Below, piece after piece: positions 1 through 11,295 of a stretch of 64,000 nt of DNA. The stretch's first letter is position 1. Every line of letters begins with the position of its first letter. The notes below the pieces were generated by a model that had not been told where the DNA came from, made no database searches, and saw only the letters and a program-made list of their open reading frames with translations. Source of the DNA: Irpex lacteus (Eukaryota; Basidiomycota; Agaricomycetes; Polyporales; Irpicaceae); NCBI GenBank assembly GCA_001986395.2, contig MQVO02000001.1, positions 2,542,001-2,606,000 of the forward strand, read 5' to 3'. A program made the position numbers and the translations under genes.

Positions 1-226
1 AATTGGAACAAGTGCAACGCTACATGCCCGTTTCGTCGGTTCACCTGAATTTACCAATCCACAGCCGCCCCATGGCTGCTGTCTCAATCGTCATTCTCCG
101 AAGATCTAATTGGCCCTCAGCTTCAGTCCCTAAATCGAAGCCGAGTGCCAGTGAAATTCGTATAAGAAGGTCAGTGAAACATCCTATAGGTCACAAACCT
201 GCTGATTCCTCATTTACACAGGCAAC

Positions 227-2378
227 ATGATCTCTCTGGTCTTCCTTGCAGCGACACTATCCGTGTCCTTCGCTATCTACCGCATTTCCAGAGTTGGCAA
301 GAGAGAAGGTTACTTGCCTCCCGGGCCACCGACTGTGCCTCTCTTGGGAAATATCCACATATTTCCTCGCGTGTTCGCGCACTTCCAGTACGGATACTCT
401 ACGCCGTCCGTCGTACGGGTGGTAGTTCTTACATCTACATCAGATTCTCGGCTTGGGCCCGTCAATACGGCGACATTTATAGTCTCAAAGTTGGCTCAGG
501 CACCGTAATCGTCATCTCTTCTGCGGCAGCCTTCCGAGAAGTTATCGATAAGAACTCTGGGATCACTGCTGATAGGCCACCAAACCATTTTGCAGACACG
601 GTGACCAGCGGCGGACTCAATCTGTTCTTGTGAGTAGTATGCGGTTTCGCTCACAGTGATGTGTCAACTGAAAGGGGACGTGCTTTCAGAGCTCGGTATG
701 GCGATAAGTGGCGTTCACTCCGACGCGGTGCTCACGAGGTTTTGACACCCCAAGCATCAATGGAGCATCGAACGGTACAGGACGCTGAGTGTGCGCAGCT
801 CATGTACGACGTGTTGCGTTCACCTAAGGTAATTCTATGTGATGTTTTGGTTTATGACTGTCATTTATCTTTGCTTTAGGACCACTTCAACGCAGTCCGA
901 CGCTTTTCGTCCTCGCTCGTTCTGTCCATTGTTTTCGGAAAGCGCGCACCGCAGTTTTCTACAAAAGAGGTCACCGCCTTTTATCACGTTCAACACCTAT
1001 GGGAGTATCTGCTCTTTCCGGGATCGTTCCCTCCCGTTGACCAGATTCCTTGGCTCAAATATATTCCCGAGAGGTTTGCAAAATGGAAGCAAGCCTGCCG
1101 CGAAGTACGAGATTTGCAAAGAGAGTTATACTTTGGTCTTCTGGACGAGGCAGAGAAACGCACTGTCGAGAATGGATGCTTCATTGAAACTGTGCTGAAG
1201 CGTGCTGACGAATGGGGCATGGACCGTGAGATGATTGGGTAAGATGTCAATCTATGGTCACGTCAAGTCAAATCGAGTTATTGACCATCCGGTATAGCTA
1301 TCTCGGCGGCGCATTGATTGAAGGTGGCTCAGACACGACCTCGTCATTCACCAACTCTATGGTTCTAGCTATCACTGCGTTTCCTGATGCTCAGAAGAAA
1401 GCACAAGAAGAGCTCGACCGGGTTATAGGAAGTGATAGGGCCCCGGAGTGGGAGGACTTGGAAGATCTCCCTTATATTCGCGCTCTGCTGAAGGAAGTTC
1501 ACCGATTTAGGCCGACTGCGCCACTTATTCCTCGCGCGGCAACCGCTGATCTCATGGTGAGTTCACTGTCAATATAGACTCTGGAGCTTGTTTATGCTTA
1601 GTCTTATTTTTAGTACCGCGGGTATAAAATCCCTGAGGGATCGACCATCATTGCAAATATGTGTACGCTCTTAATATGGTTCTCAGATATCATTACCTCA
1701 CTTTAACTCCTGCAGGGGGGATGTTTCATGATCCTGCTGTGTATGAAGACCCGGAGAAGTTTAACCCAGATAGATACATGATCTCAGAGGTTGGAACGAA
1801 GCCGGAACATGAATACGACCTTGGTCAGAGGAACGATCTGTCATTTGGTGGTGGAAGGGTAAACAAGCCCGCCTTCTAAGCGCTCATTCGATCGCTAAAC
1901 TAGCAATATTGGTTATAGCGTGTCTGTGCAGGTATGCACGTTGCAAAATACTCTGTAGTAAGTGCTCGGTATAAACTAAATAGCCGTAAAGTTGCATTAA
2001 GCTATTCCTTTATCTGCAGGCAATCAATACCATGAATCTCCTTTGGGGATTTGAATTCTTCCCCGCAAAGGACATGAAAGGCAACGAGATTACACCTGAT
2101 ATATGGAACTATGCACAGGTATGAAGCACATTATACCTCGCTTTTATTTTTTGAGTGAAACACTTCAATAACAGGCACTATCAACTTCTCCAAACCCTTT
2201 CCAATTCAACGTGAGGCCACGCAGCGCTAAGCACACTGAAATAATCCGTCAACGGTTCTCAGAAGCTACCCCTACTCTAAATCAATTTGAGTATGGGATC
2301 TCCGAAAAGGATAAATCCTTCTTAAACGATATACGATCTTCCGCTACCGGTGCTCAGAAATCGCAGTCCACTATCTAG
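227..2378 (+). CDS. Cytochrome P450 monooxygenase, copy 1
   Basis: Haem-thiolate monooxygenase, expected to sit in the ER membrane and hydroxylate a small molecule with electrons from P450 reductase. The start gives an N-terminal membrane anchor (about residues 2-18) followed by the Pro-rich hinge LPPGPP. Ten exons join in frame: the I-helix motif is EGGSDTT, the ExxR motif is EVHR, then DPEKFNPDRYM, and the haem loop FGGGR|RVCAG is split by an intron just before the Cys exon. All joins keep phase and the frame runs to TAG at 2376-2378, so the gene looks intact at about 510 residues, normal for the family. It is followed in tandem by a close paralog with the same intron positions. The family resembles the fungal O-methylsterigmatocystin oxidoreductase-like P450s; the CYP number and substrate cannot be told from sequence alone. 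Confidence 0.93.
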
Positions 2379-3980
2379 CCTGTATGCCTAGTCACTTTAC
2401 CGGTCAACTTGTCTAATAGTCTGCATGAAGATAGAAAGAGTTCTAGCGAAACATAAAATTTGGAACGTCATAATAATCTGTTAGTAGTGATGTAATGGTC
2501 ACGCCAGCATTCTTGGAGGTCTCTCGATCATGACAAACGCAAACGAGGGACGATTTAGGATAACTGCCTTTATAGGCAAGTCTCGTCAAATATCAAATGT
2601 CACAGCTCCCAGTCACGAGCGTCACACTTGCCCTGATCATGAACTGCCATATCACGACTCATAACCCATCGCTATCGACGCTGTACCACCTACCACAGCG
2701 ATTAGTGGCGATGCAAACACCTTCCTAGCTACGCAGAATTCGGACGTATGCACGTTGTCTACAAATGAACAGGTGTTCCTTGCACCATGCAAGAACGACT
2801 TCTTCTTTCGTAGCGGCAGCCCGATATCTCATTTTAGTCGAGATTTGCTCCAATGTCGCACTGTTATCTGGTCCCCTACGCTGACAGGTGGTGTAAGTGA
2901 ATCCCCCTATCTTTAGTTTTGACTCTTATATGGCAAAACCTGCAGCGGAACGGCCGCGGCGCACCGCGCTCTCGCTACTCCATGAAGGGATTGCGAGCCT
3001 GAGACCTGGCTAGTATCGCTACGCAGTGAGGAAATCGGAGTGCAGTTTTGAAGTAATGATAGTTTTCCATAGCACTCACCACGCACAAGACTGCAAACTG
3101 TGTAACATTATCGGTACGCCGCGACAACTTCTCTCTTACGATTGCACCTGTATTAACTCACTAATGCTTTCCACTACAGTGGCTCAACTTATTTACATAC
3201 CCTTCTGTTGCTTATATATCAGGGAAGCTACATAGACCGCTTTTGGGCATCACGCGACTGTGCAGTTGCTTCCATTCAGTCGCCACACTGCGCGACCCAC
3301 CACATCCCATCCTTGACTCGGACACCATCGAGACCTGGTATCATACGGAGCCACCTGTCTTTCTGCAGTAGTGCACTCTATACAAAGGTACCCTAACACT
3401 TGCAGGCACATCAAGTGTTCCGATCGGAATCATGAATGGTCCTATCGCTTCCTGTCAAAGATGCATCTGACCACGCACGCAAAGAGTGGTCAGGGCGGCC
3501 TTGCGGCTGCTATCGAATTGCTTCCTCCAGTGACACACCAAATCACTTGGCAGCCATATATCACATGGACAAGAGCGGTCAGTCAACATTCTCACTCACA
3601 TCGGATGTTGGACATAACTGACCATCATTATGTCTGACGCTACATAATTGGCGAAATTGTGCGTTTCGCGACTGCGAACATTGTGGGCGCACACGAATCG
3701 AACGGCGAAGATCTATTCCAATGCAGCACGCAGCATTGGACAATGAAACATGTACACGCGTCGGATGTAGGTGGGCTCGTACCACCGATATCGGTTTAGT
3801 GTTGAGCTAGCACCTAAAGGGACGCATTTGGTAGGTGCGTAAGTTGACAGGCAGTCTCAATATTTTACTTTCGTGTTACAGCTTTTTTCCTCTATATTCA
3901 ATCGCTTGAAACACTGTAAAACAAGACCTGGCTTCAATGTTGATGCATCCGCATAGCTAATGGTGCGATCGAAGCGGATT
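2379..3980. other. Intergenic region with possible coding relics
   Basis: About 1.6 kb between the two P450 genes. No complete gene is visible. Short protein-like stretches occur on the plus strand near 3270-3370, 3430-3600 and 3650-3800 (the last reads GEIVRFATANIVGAHES in one frame and ends at a TAG near 3800), but no start, domain or continuous exon chain connects them. They may be remnants of a gene. The promoter of the second P450 lies at the right end. Confidence 0.4.
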
Positions 3981-4003
3981 GACGAAGGCTTACCCGCCAT
4001 ACT

Positions 4004-4012
4004 TATATAAAG
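4004..4012 (+). promoter_or_regulatory. TATA box of P450 copy 2
   Basis: The sequence TATATAAAG lies about 70 bp upstream of the ATG at 4081, a usual distance for a fungal TATA promoter. No equally clear box precedes copy 1, so the two paralogs may be controlled differently (inference). Confidence 0.6.
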
Positions 4013-4080
4013 GATGGTGGCAAGGAGCTGAGAGAAGCAGACACACTTCCACTCGTACCCATCATCTACTACCCTTCGTC

Positions 4081-6210
4081 ATGCTCTCAATTACTTCGCT
4101 GGCTGTGGTGCTAGCTATTGCTTTTATAGTCTATCGCATATCTCAGATTGGTAAGAGGGAAGGATACCTACCTCCTGGACCACCGACGTTACCCCTCCTG
4201 GGTAATCTCCACGTTTTTCCTCGGGCCTTTGCGCATTTCCAGTTTGTTCTTATCGTTGACTATTCACTCTCTATCATTAATACTTGTACAGATTCTCTGC
4301 CTTTGCTCGTCAATATGGAGACGTATACAGCCTCAAAGTGGGCTCGGAAAACGTCGTTATCGTATCTTCGGCCACAGCATTCAATGAACTCATCGAAAAG
4401 AACTCTGGCATTATGGCCGACCGGCCACCGAACCATTTCGCCGATACTGTGACAAACGGAGGCTTGAATCTATTTTTGTAAGCTTTGACATCTTCTCTTG
4501 CACCATACTGTATCGTATCTGACAGACAGAACAGAGCTCGTTACGGAGAGCAGTGGCGCTCACTACGTCGGGGAGCTCATGAGATACTAACTCCCATTGC
4601 TTCCGCGAATCATCGGCCCCTGCAAGATGCTGAGAATGCTCAGTTGATGTATGATATACTCAGATCTCCTGAAGTGAGTGAATCGCATGGCATTCTCATC
4701 TATCCGTTTAACTATGATCACTGACCAAACACACTGTAGGATCATTATGACGCCGTACGCCGTTTCTCATCTTCTACCATCCTGTCAATAGTCTTCGGCA
4801 AACGCGCACCCCGTTTCTCTACGAAGGAGGTATCTGACTTCTACCATGTGCAACACCAATGGGAACATCTCCTCTTCCCTGGGTCTTATCCTCCTGTTGA
4901 TCAGTTGACGTGGCTCAAATATGTTCCGGAGAGGTTTGCCAAGTGGAAACGGGTCTGTCGAGAAGTCAGAGAGCTACAACAAAAGCTCTACTTTGGACTC
5001 CTCGACGAGACCGAGAAACGCGGCGCTGAGAACGGATGTTTCATGGAGACTATACTGAGACGTGCACAAGAGTGGGGCTTAACCCGCGAGATGGTCGGGT
5101 ATGTTATCAGCCATACTCGGCGTCATCGCATTTATTGACGTTTGACATAAGCTATCTAGGCGGTGCATTGATTGAAGGCGGCTCTGACACCACATCATCT
5201 TTCACAAACTCCATGATCCTGGCACTCATAGCATTCCCGGAAGCTCAGCGGAAGGCTCACGAAGAACTTGACAAAGTCATTGGAAGCGATAGGGCACCGG
5301 AATGGGAAGATCTGGACGACCTGCCATACATGCGCGCACTGGTGAATGAGGTCCACCGCTTCAGGCCTATTGCCCCTCTGATTCCGCGTTATGCGACCGC
5401 TGATTGCGAGGTTGGTGTCCAATTTCATAAAATCGGCCGAACAACTCATCAGCTCTGTTATTCATTCAGTACCGCGGTTGGAAGATACCAAAGGATACCA
5501 GCGTAATCGTCAACATTTGTCAGTAATTCATTTTGTCGTCATATTTCTCCCTGACAACCGTGAGCAGGGGGCATATTCCATGATCCAGAAGTCTACGAGG
5601 ACCCGGAAGTATTCAATCCAGATAGGTACATGACCTCTGAGATTGGGACAAAGAAGGAGCATGAGAACGATGTCGGTCAGCGGAATGATTTGGCATTCGG
5701 TGGAGGAAGAGTAAGTTCCGACTCATTGGTCCTCTACCGTGACAAGTACTCAGTTTCTCACGATCACCGTACCCCAGCGCGTTTGCGCAGGTATTCATGT
5801 CGCAAAATACTCTGCAGTAAGCATCACATTGGTTTGTCTCATGGAAAGTTGTCTTATTCTTGGAATGACGCAGATCATTAATGCTATGCATCTTCTTTGG
5901 GCGTTCGACTTCTCCCCTGCCAAGGACGCTAAAGGAGAAGAAATCAAACCCGACATATGGGGCTATGCGCAAGTATGTCAATGTCTTCGTGCGACATTAT
6001 CTGTTTGTCTAATAGTTTACTTCACAGGCCTTATCAGCCTCTCCGAACCCTTTCAAATGCACGATCCATCCCCGCAGCGCACAACACGCAGAAGTCGTTC
6101 GCCAGCGCTTTTTAGAGGCCACTCCGATCCTGCAGCAGTTCGAGTACGGAATATCTGATGATGACGCTGCTTTCTTAGCCGATGTCAGAGCTGCTGCCTC
6201 GCAGGCTTGA
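4081..6210 (+). CDS. Cytochrome P450 monooxygenase, copy 2
   Basis: Tandem paralog of the upstream P450, with matching exon borders and very similar protein segments throughout. The ATG at 4081 opens the membrane anchor; an upstream in-frame Met at 3979 is less likely because the TATA box lies between the two. Motifs: LPPGPP hinge, EGGSDTT in the I-helix, EVHR for ExxR, DPEVFNPDRYM, and FGGGR|RVCAG with the haem Cys in its own short exon. The last exon ends at TGA 6208-6210. Every junction stays in frame, so this copy also looks functional. The two copies differ most in the anchor and the C-terminal tail, so they have had time to diverge. Probable role: oxidation of a small lipophilic compound; substrate unknown. 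Confidence 0.93.
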
Positions 6211-9142
6211 GCTGCTCATGTTGTCGTTTTGTTCATTCATGATATGGCTGTTGTTGATAACGACTGTTGCAGTGCACATTATATAGAATCCTCTTTTCTG
6301 TTACTACATAGAATACATACTCGGACAGATTGACGCTCACGAATGTTATGGCCCGTCCGACCCTGAGTATAAGCGGCGTTGAGTGACAATATAAACTTGC
6401 CTCTTCAGGAAATATGATCGATCTTCCGATCTTGTCACGTACGGGTGACTCACAAGTCACATCGTACTAAGAGTGTCACGGGCGTTCATTGATTCCACTT
6501 TCCTCCGAATCCGTCGCCATACTATGTATTACTGTAACATTGATCGCGGGTATGGAGGATGTGGTCGACAAACCCACACTCGATGTTCCATATCTGTGAC
6601 CACAGTAAGTCTACGCATGCCTGAGACCAACTACCCGAATAACGCTGCTCATAATCAGCCAACAGCATCATTGACGTCCAATCTTACGAAGTAGCGATGC
6701 CTGAGGCCTGATGGCTCATCTGCTCTCATCTCGACCAACCCGAGCCGATAGAGGCATATGGCCAATGAATCGTATTACTTGTCCCCAACATCCGCAAAGT
6801 GTTCGTCATACGATACGTACGTAGCTCTGGTTTTTTCAATTATGGTTCGCTTATGAATTAAATGACTGACCGAACTGGATCATGTAGTGACAATTCTGCT
6901 TTTCTATATGTCATATGGGATGAGCAGTATCTCGGACAAGAGAGCGAGGAATGCATAGACTTTGATTCCAGCGTCGTCGTCTCTCGTTCGCGCATCTGTC
7001 CGCAGCGAAGGTTGCGATCCGATATCTATCGGATTGTCTATCTCAAGGCTCTCCAGCCTGAGTGCATGAAAATCGCCGGACAGGCTATGCAACGGGCCCA
7101 GAATCTACATAGGAGGACGGCGCTGTCGCATTGAGGTAACTCTATACTTGCTATACATTGTACCTCTCGCAAGGGCCTTCACAGTCGGCAATGAAACATG
7201 TAAGTTGCGGACTTCGGCGTACCATTTGCTATTTGCTCCCGGAGACGACCGTATACCCCGACATCTCGCAAGATAGAAGCCTACGTTATGTCCAACAAGG
7301 ACCACACGAGTTGAAGCATATGACTGATGGTGTTTATTCGTTTGGCTCCTTTGGACAATTTCTATTCATTCGGCTTTGGAAAATATGGTGCGGACGCCAT
7401 TCACCCTTCTTCTCGTGCGGAAATGAATACTGGAACTTCTTGCTTCTCTAGGAACACCAATCCACATTCTTGTTGTGAGCGCATTAACGGGAAGCCATTT
7501 GCTTACGAGTTCATTGCAACGCCGAGGGTATGCATCTCTCTCAAAAACGAAGCTGTGTGCGCGAGCACTCTAGCCTGAACTCCCTTCATCCTCTGCATCG
7601 CTCCTTTCACGTTTCCGCAACCGTACCGGCGCTTGTTTTCATTTCTGCTCTCCGTGGGAAGTGGGACGCTGAACCAGAAACGGATTTCGAACGTCTGCGC
7701 CATCATCGGAATGCCCGAATATGGATCGCTTGACATGTTTTTCTATTGTAAGTCGTACCTCGCGCATTGGTGTCTTTTAATGCCACCTCTGACAGCCTCC
7801 TGATTAACAACAGCATATCGGCGACATGTACGCCACCACAATACAGACAGCAATATTGATTGATTAGAGAAGGCGACAAAGAGATGAGAAGCAGTCTTCA
7901 TCCGGTTTACATTGTGCCACTTCGGTACCTATCACAAGCACCTGGGGTAGTGTGTGAGATCAAGGAGACATAGCTTGGTGAGTAATCCATAATGTTCTAG
8001 CCTTGGATGTCGATGACAGCTCCTGCAGCAACAACAAGTTGCTTCAAGTGCTCCGACCATGTCTGTCTTCGGATGTACTGTTCAAAGAGGTAAATTTGCA
8101 AAAGACAAGTGTTCTCGATAACCTGTGCGATGCCGTGTCTTATTTCTACCTTTTCCAACACTAGATGTAGACGAGCGCATCGCCGGAGCATCACCGCACT
8201 CATTCGCTACAATAGACAATCCATGATTTTGTGGCTTTTAGGCATCGCGAAGCCTAATCAATCTTCCGTAACTATTACGATATGGTGCACTCCTACCGAG
8301 GTATGCGCCGTTCAGGTCCTTTCACGCAGTGAGAAGAGCAATCCGACTAATGCGCCTCCGAACAACAGATGAGGCGCTTGAAAGTCCGAGGAGTAGAACG
8401 TGCATGGACATGCGCGGGCGCGCTTATGAACTACGACAAAATCACCTCAGGCAGAGTATAGCGCTACTGTGTCGTGCGTAACGTTGCATAGCCATAACAG
8501 TTGCCATCTCGGCCATGATACGCGGCTGCCGCTCAAAATCGTCCCACTCATTGAGCAAAACCTTGTTTGGCGGCAAGACAGGACGACTCGAGTCCGATAC
8601 TTGTCCAACGTGTGACATAGGTACGAGCCGCCACGCGAATATACTTTCTATAAGCTACACTAACATTCTTGCTCCACAGCTGTAATGAAGGAACTCGGCC
8701 TTCGTTGACTTCCTGTCACCCATGGAGAGGCGTGGTAGGGGAGCCGCAAGCGTGGCACATCATCGGCACCATCCAAGCACTTGGGCAAAGTCGCCGCAGA
8801 ATCTGGATATGCTCGGCCGACTTACTGTTTCATCTCACAGTTGTAGTCGCCTCCAATTACCGCAGTTTCCGGTGCTGATACGTCGTACTGTACTCGACAT
8901 CTTGTGTTGATCCTGCCAGGTCGCATCGAACGGGCACTGGACCCGCCCCTATTCCATTCCAGTCCATTACAACTTGTGCATATCCCGATCGTTTATCCAC
9001 ATATGGCGCTCCTAGGGTCGGTATGGATGCGTTCCCGAACACTGCCAACCATAACTCGGTAGGCTACCATCGTCGCTTCCTGACCATACTTAAGTCGACT
9101 GTCGATGTGAGAAAGTCTCCATCCCAGAGTTGACTTCCAGAG
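6211..9142. other. Long intergenic region, no supported gene
   Basis: Nearly 3 kb between P450 copy 2 and the FAD oxidoreductase. Several open frames of 60-90 codons occur on both strands (for example plus 6862-7134 and minus 7503-7736). None shows a domain, a signal peptide or a credible exon chain. It may hold untranslated regions, regulatory DNA and decayed genes. Confidence 0.4.
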
Positions 9143-11191
9143 ATGCAGCTCCTCTCTGTTGCACTCATCGCGACCGCCCTCGCCGCCTCAGCAGAAGCCG
9201 CAAAGAAGTGTAAATGTCTTCCAGGCGACCCCTGCTTCCCTTCACAGGCTACATGGAATGCTTTTGGACGCACTCTCAGTCGTCCTCTGATCTCTAATCA
9301 ACGACCTCTGGCCTCGGTTTGCTACAATACCTCATCCAACTTCAACGCTGCCCAGTGCGCTGCTGTCATTCGGGAAGAATTTGATGCCGCAACTCTCGCC
9401 TCGTTACCAAATACCGTTCAGCTCGTCAACTTCGAGGAGCTTTCGGTAAATGGAACTGTGCAGGCCTGTCCCTCTGACCCCGCACCAGGCGATATCTGTT
9501 ATCAAGGTCGTGTTCCCTCTTACGCCATCAACGTCACCACAGTTGCGGATATACAGAAGACTATCTCGTTCGCCACAAAGCACAACCTGCATCTCGTCGT
9601 TAAGAATACCGGGTATGACCTTTAGTACCCAGCCGCTGCATGAAATATTGACATGACATTGCACAGACACGAGCTTCTGGGACGAGCGTTTGGCGTTGGC
9701 TCGGTCGAACTCTTCACGAATACTCTCAAGAAGATTCAGTTCATTGACTCGTTTGTACCGGAGAAGGCTCCCCGTGGCACTGCTAAACAAACAGGTAAAT
9801 ACTGAAACTCACTCTCCTCTCATGCGCCACTGACTCTCAGACAGCGGTTACCATTGAACCTGGTGTAAACTGGCTCGAACTCTACACCGCTGCTGATCAG
9901 CACGGTGTCATCGTGGCTGGTGGATACAGCGTTGGTGGCACCGTAGGTGCTGGGGGTGGCTGGCCTGTCGGCGGTGGTCACAGCATCTTGTCACCGTATT
10001 ACGGCTTGGGTAAGTGCCCTGCACGCTTATTCGTTTGTACCTTAAACCAAAATTGACATATCATGAGAATAGGTGCCGATAATGTCATTCAGTACACCGT
10101 AGTCCTTCCCGATGCCTCTCACGTTACAGCCAATGCTTACGAGAACTCAGATCTATTCTGGGCTCTTAGAGGTGGTGGAGGCCCGAGTTTCGGGGTTGTC
10201 ACTTCTGTTACTTACAAGACGCACCCGAGCATCCCATTCACTGGAGCCTTCTATACCGCCACCGCCAATTCTTCCGACTCTTTCCTCAATCTTCTTGAGC
10301 TCTGGATTCAACACCATAATGGTTTATCCGATGCCGGTTGGGGAGGTGTATGGCCATTCACTACCAACTCGCTCTTCTTGACACTTACTACCCAAGGCTC
10401 CCCACCTACTCGCCCAACGGCTCTGACGGCTCTAAACTCGTTCTATAACGAATCGATGAAGCTCGATGGAGTAAATGTCTCCCTTGCAATCACTGTGCCA
10501 TACAAGAGCTACCAGGAGTTCTTCGTTGATAACTTGGTGGACACATCTCTGGGCCACGGCTTGAACTACTCAAGCTTCCACGTTGCCGGAACCAGAGGGT
10601 TGTCTACCTCGTGGATCATGCCTCGTACGTTGACATCGGCCGGCAATGCCACTGCTCTGGCCAAGGCTTTCACCGCTATTCCATTTGCGGCGCCTTTGTA
10701 AGTATTCAGCGTTAATATCGAGTGATAACGTACGAAACTGATCTCTAAACATAGCATGGTCGGCGGAGGAGTCGTAGCGAATGTTTCAAAGGATGCCGCG
10801 GCGATTGCTCCCGCATTCCGAACATCTATCTCGGACATGACTGTCGTGTGCTCTTACAATGAGACTAAGAGTGCCAGCGACGTTCAAGCAGCGATGCAAT
10901 CATGTCACGAACAGATCCTCCCCCTCCGTTCCCTTGCTCCTCCACAGGCAGATGGTGGCCAGTATCTCAACGAGGTGAGGAAAACTCACTACGGCCCGTA
11001 GCATCTACTATATACTAAAAATGTCGTAGGGCGATATCTTGGAAGAAGACTGGCAGCTTGCTCAATGGGGCTCTAACTACCCGCGATTGTTGGCTCTCAA
11101 GAAGAAGGTTGACCCCCATGACCTTTTCATCGTCTATCACGGTGTCAACTCCGAAGGTTGGGACAACGAGTCAGTCTGCAAATCGACGTAA
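9143..11191 (+). CDS. Secreted FAD-linked oxidoreductase (VAO/BBE-like)
   Basis: Flavin-dependent oxidase of the vanillyl-alcohol oxidase / berberine-bridge superfamily, probably extracellular. Residues 1-19 form a signal peptide (MQLLSVALIATALAASAEA), followed by a Cys-rich stretch. The FAD-binding region contains KNTGHELLGRAFG, whose His is the candidate for covalent FAD attachment, and the Gly-rich segment VAGGYSVGGTVGAGGGW ending in GGGHS. The segment DLFWALRGGGGPSFGVVTS is typical of the family. The berberine-bridge C-terminus follows (DPHDLFIVYHGVNSEGW) with the stop TAA at 11189-11191. Several N-x-S/T sites support secretion. The Cys used for bicovalent FAD binding in some relatives is not seen, so single covalent linkage is likely (inference). 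Five short introns; intact. It ends 104 bp from the convergent RPAP1 gene. It could act with the upstream P450 pair, or on sugars or alcohols outside the cell. Confidence 0.9.
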
Positions 11192-11295
11192 TCTATCACA
11201 GACTGGAGTTTGCGTATCTCGAATCGGAACATTATCACTTAAACTATACTACTCTACAGATACAATGTTTGTTTATTCAGTACAATTATGATATA

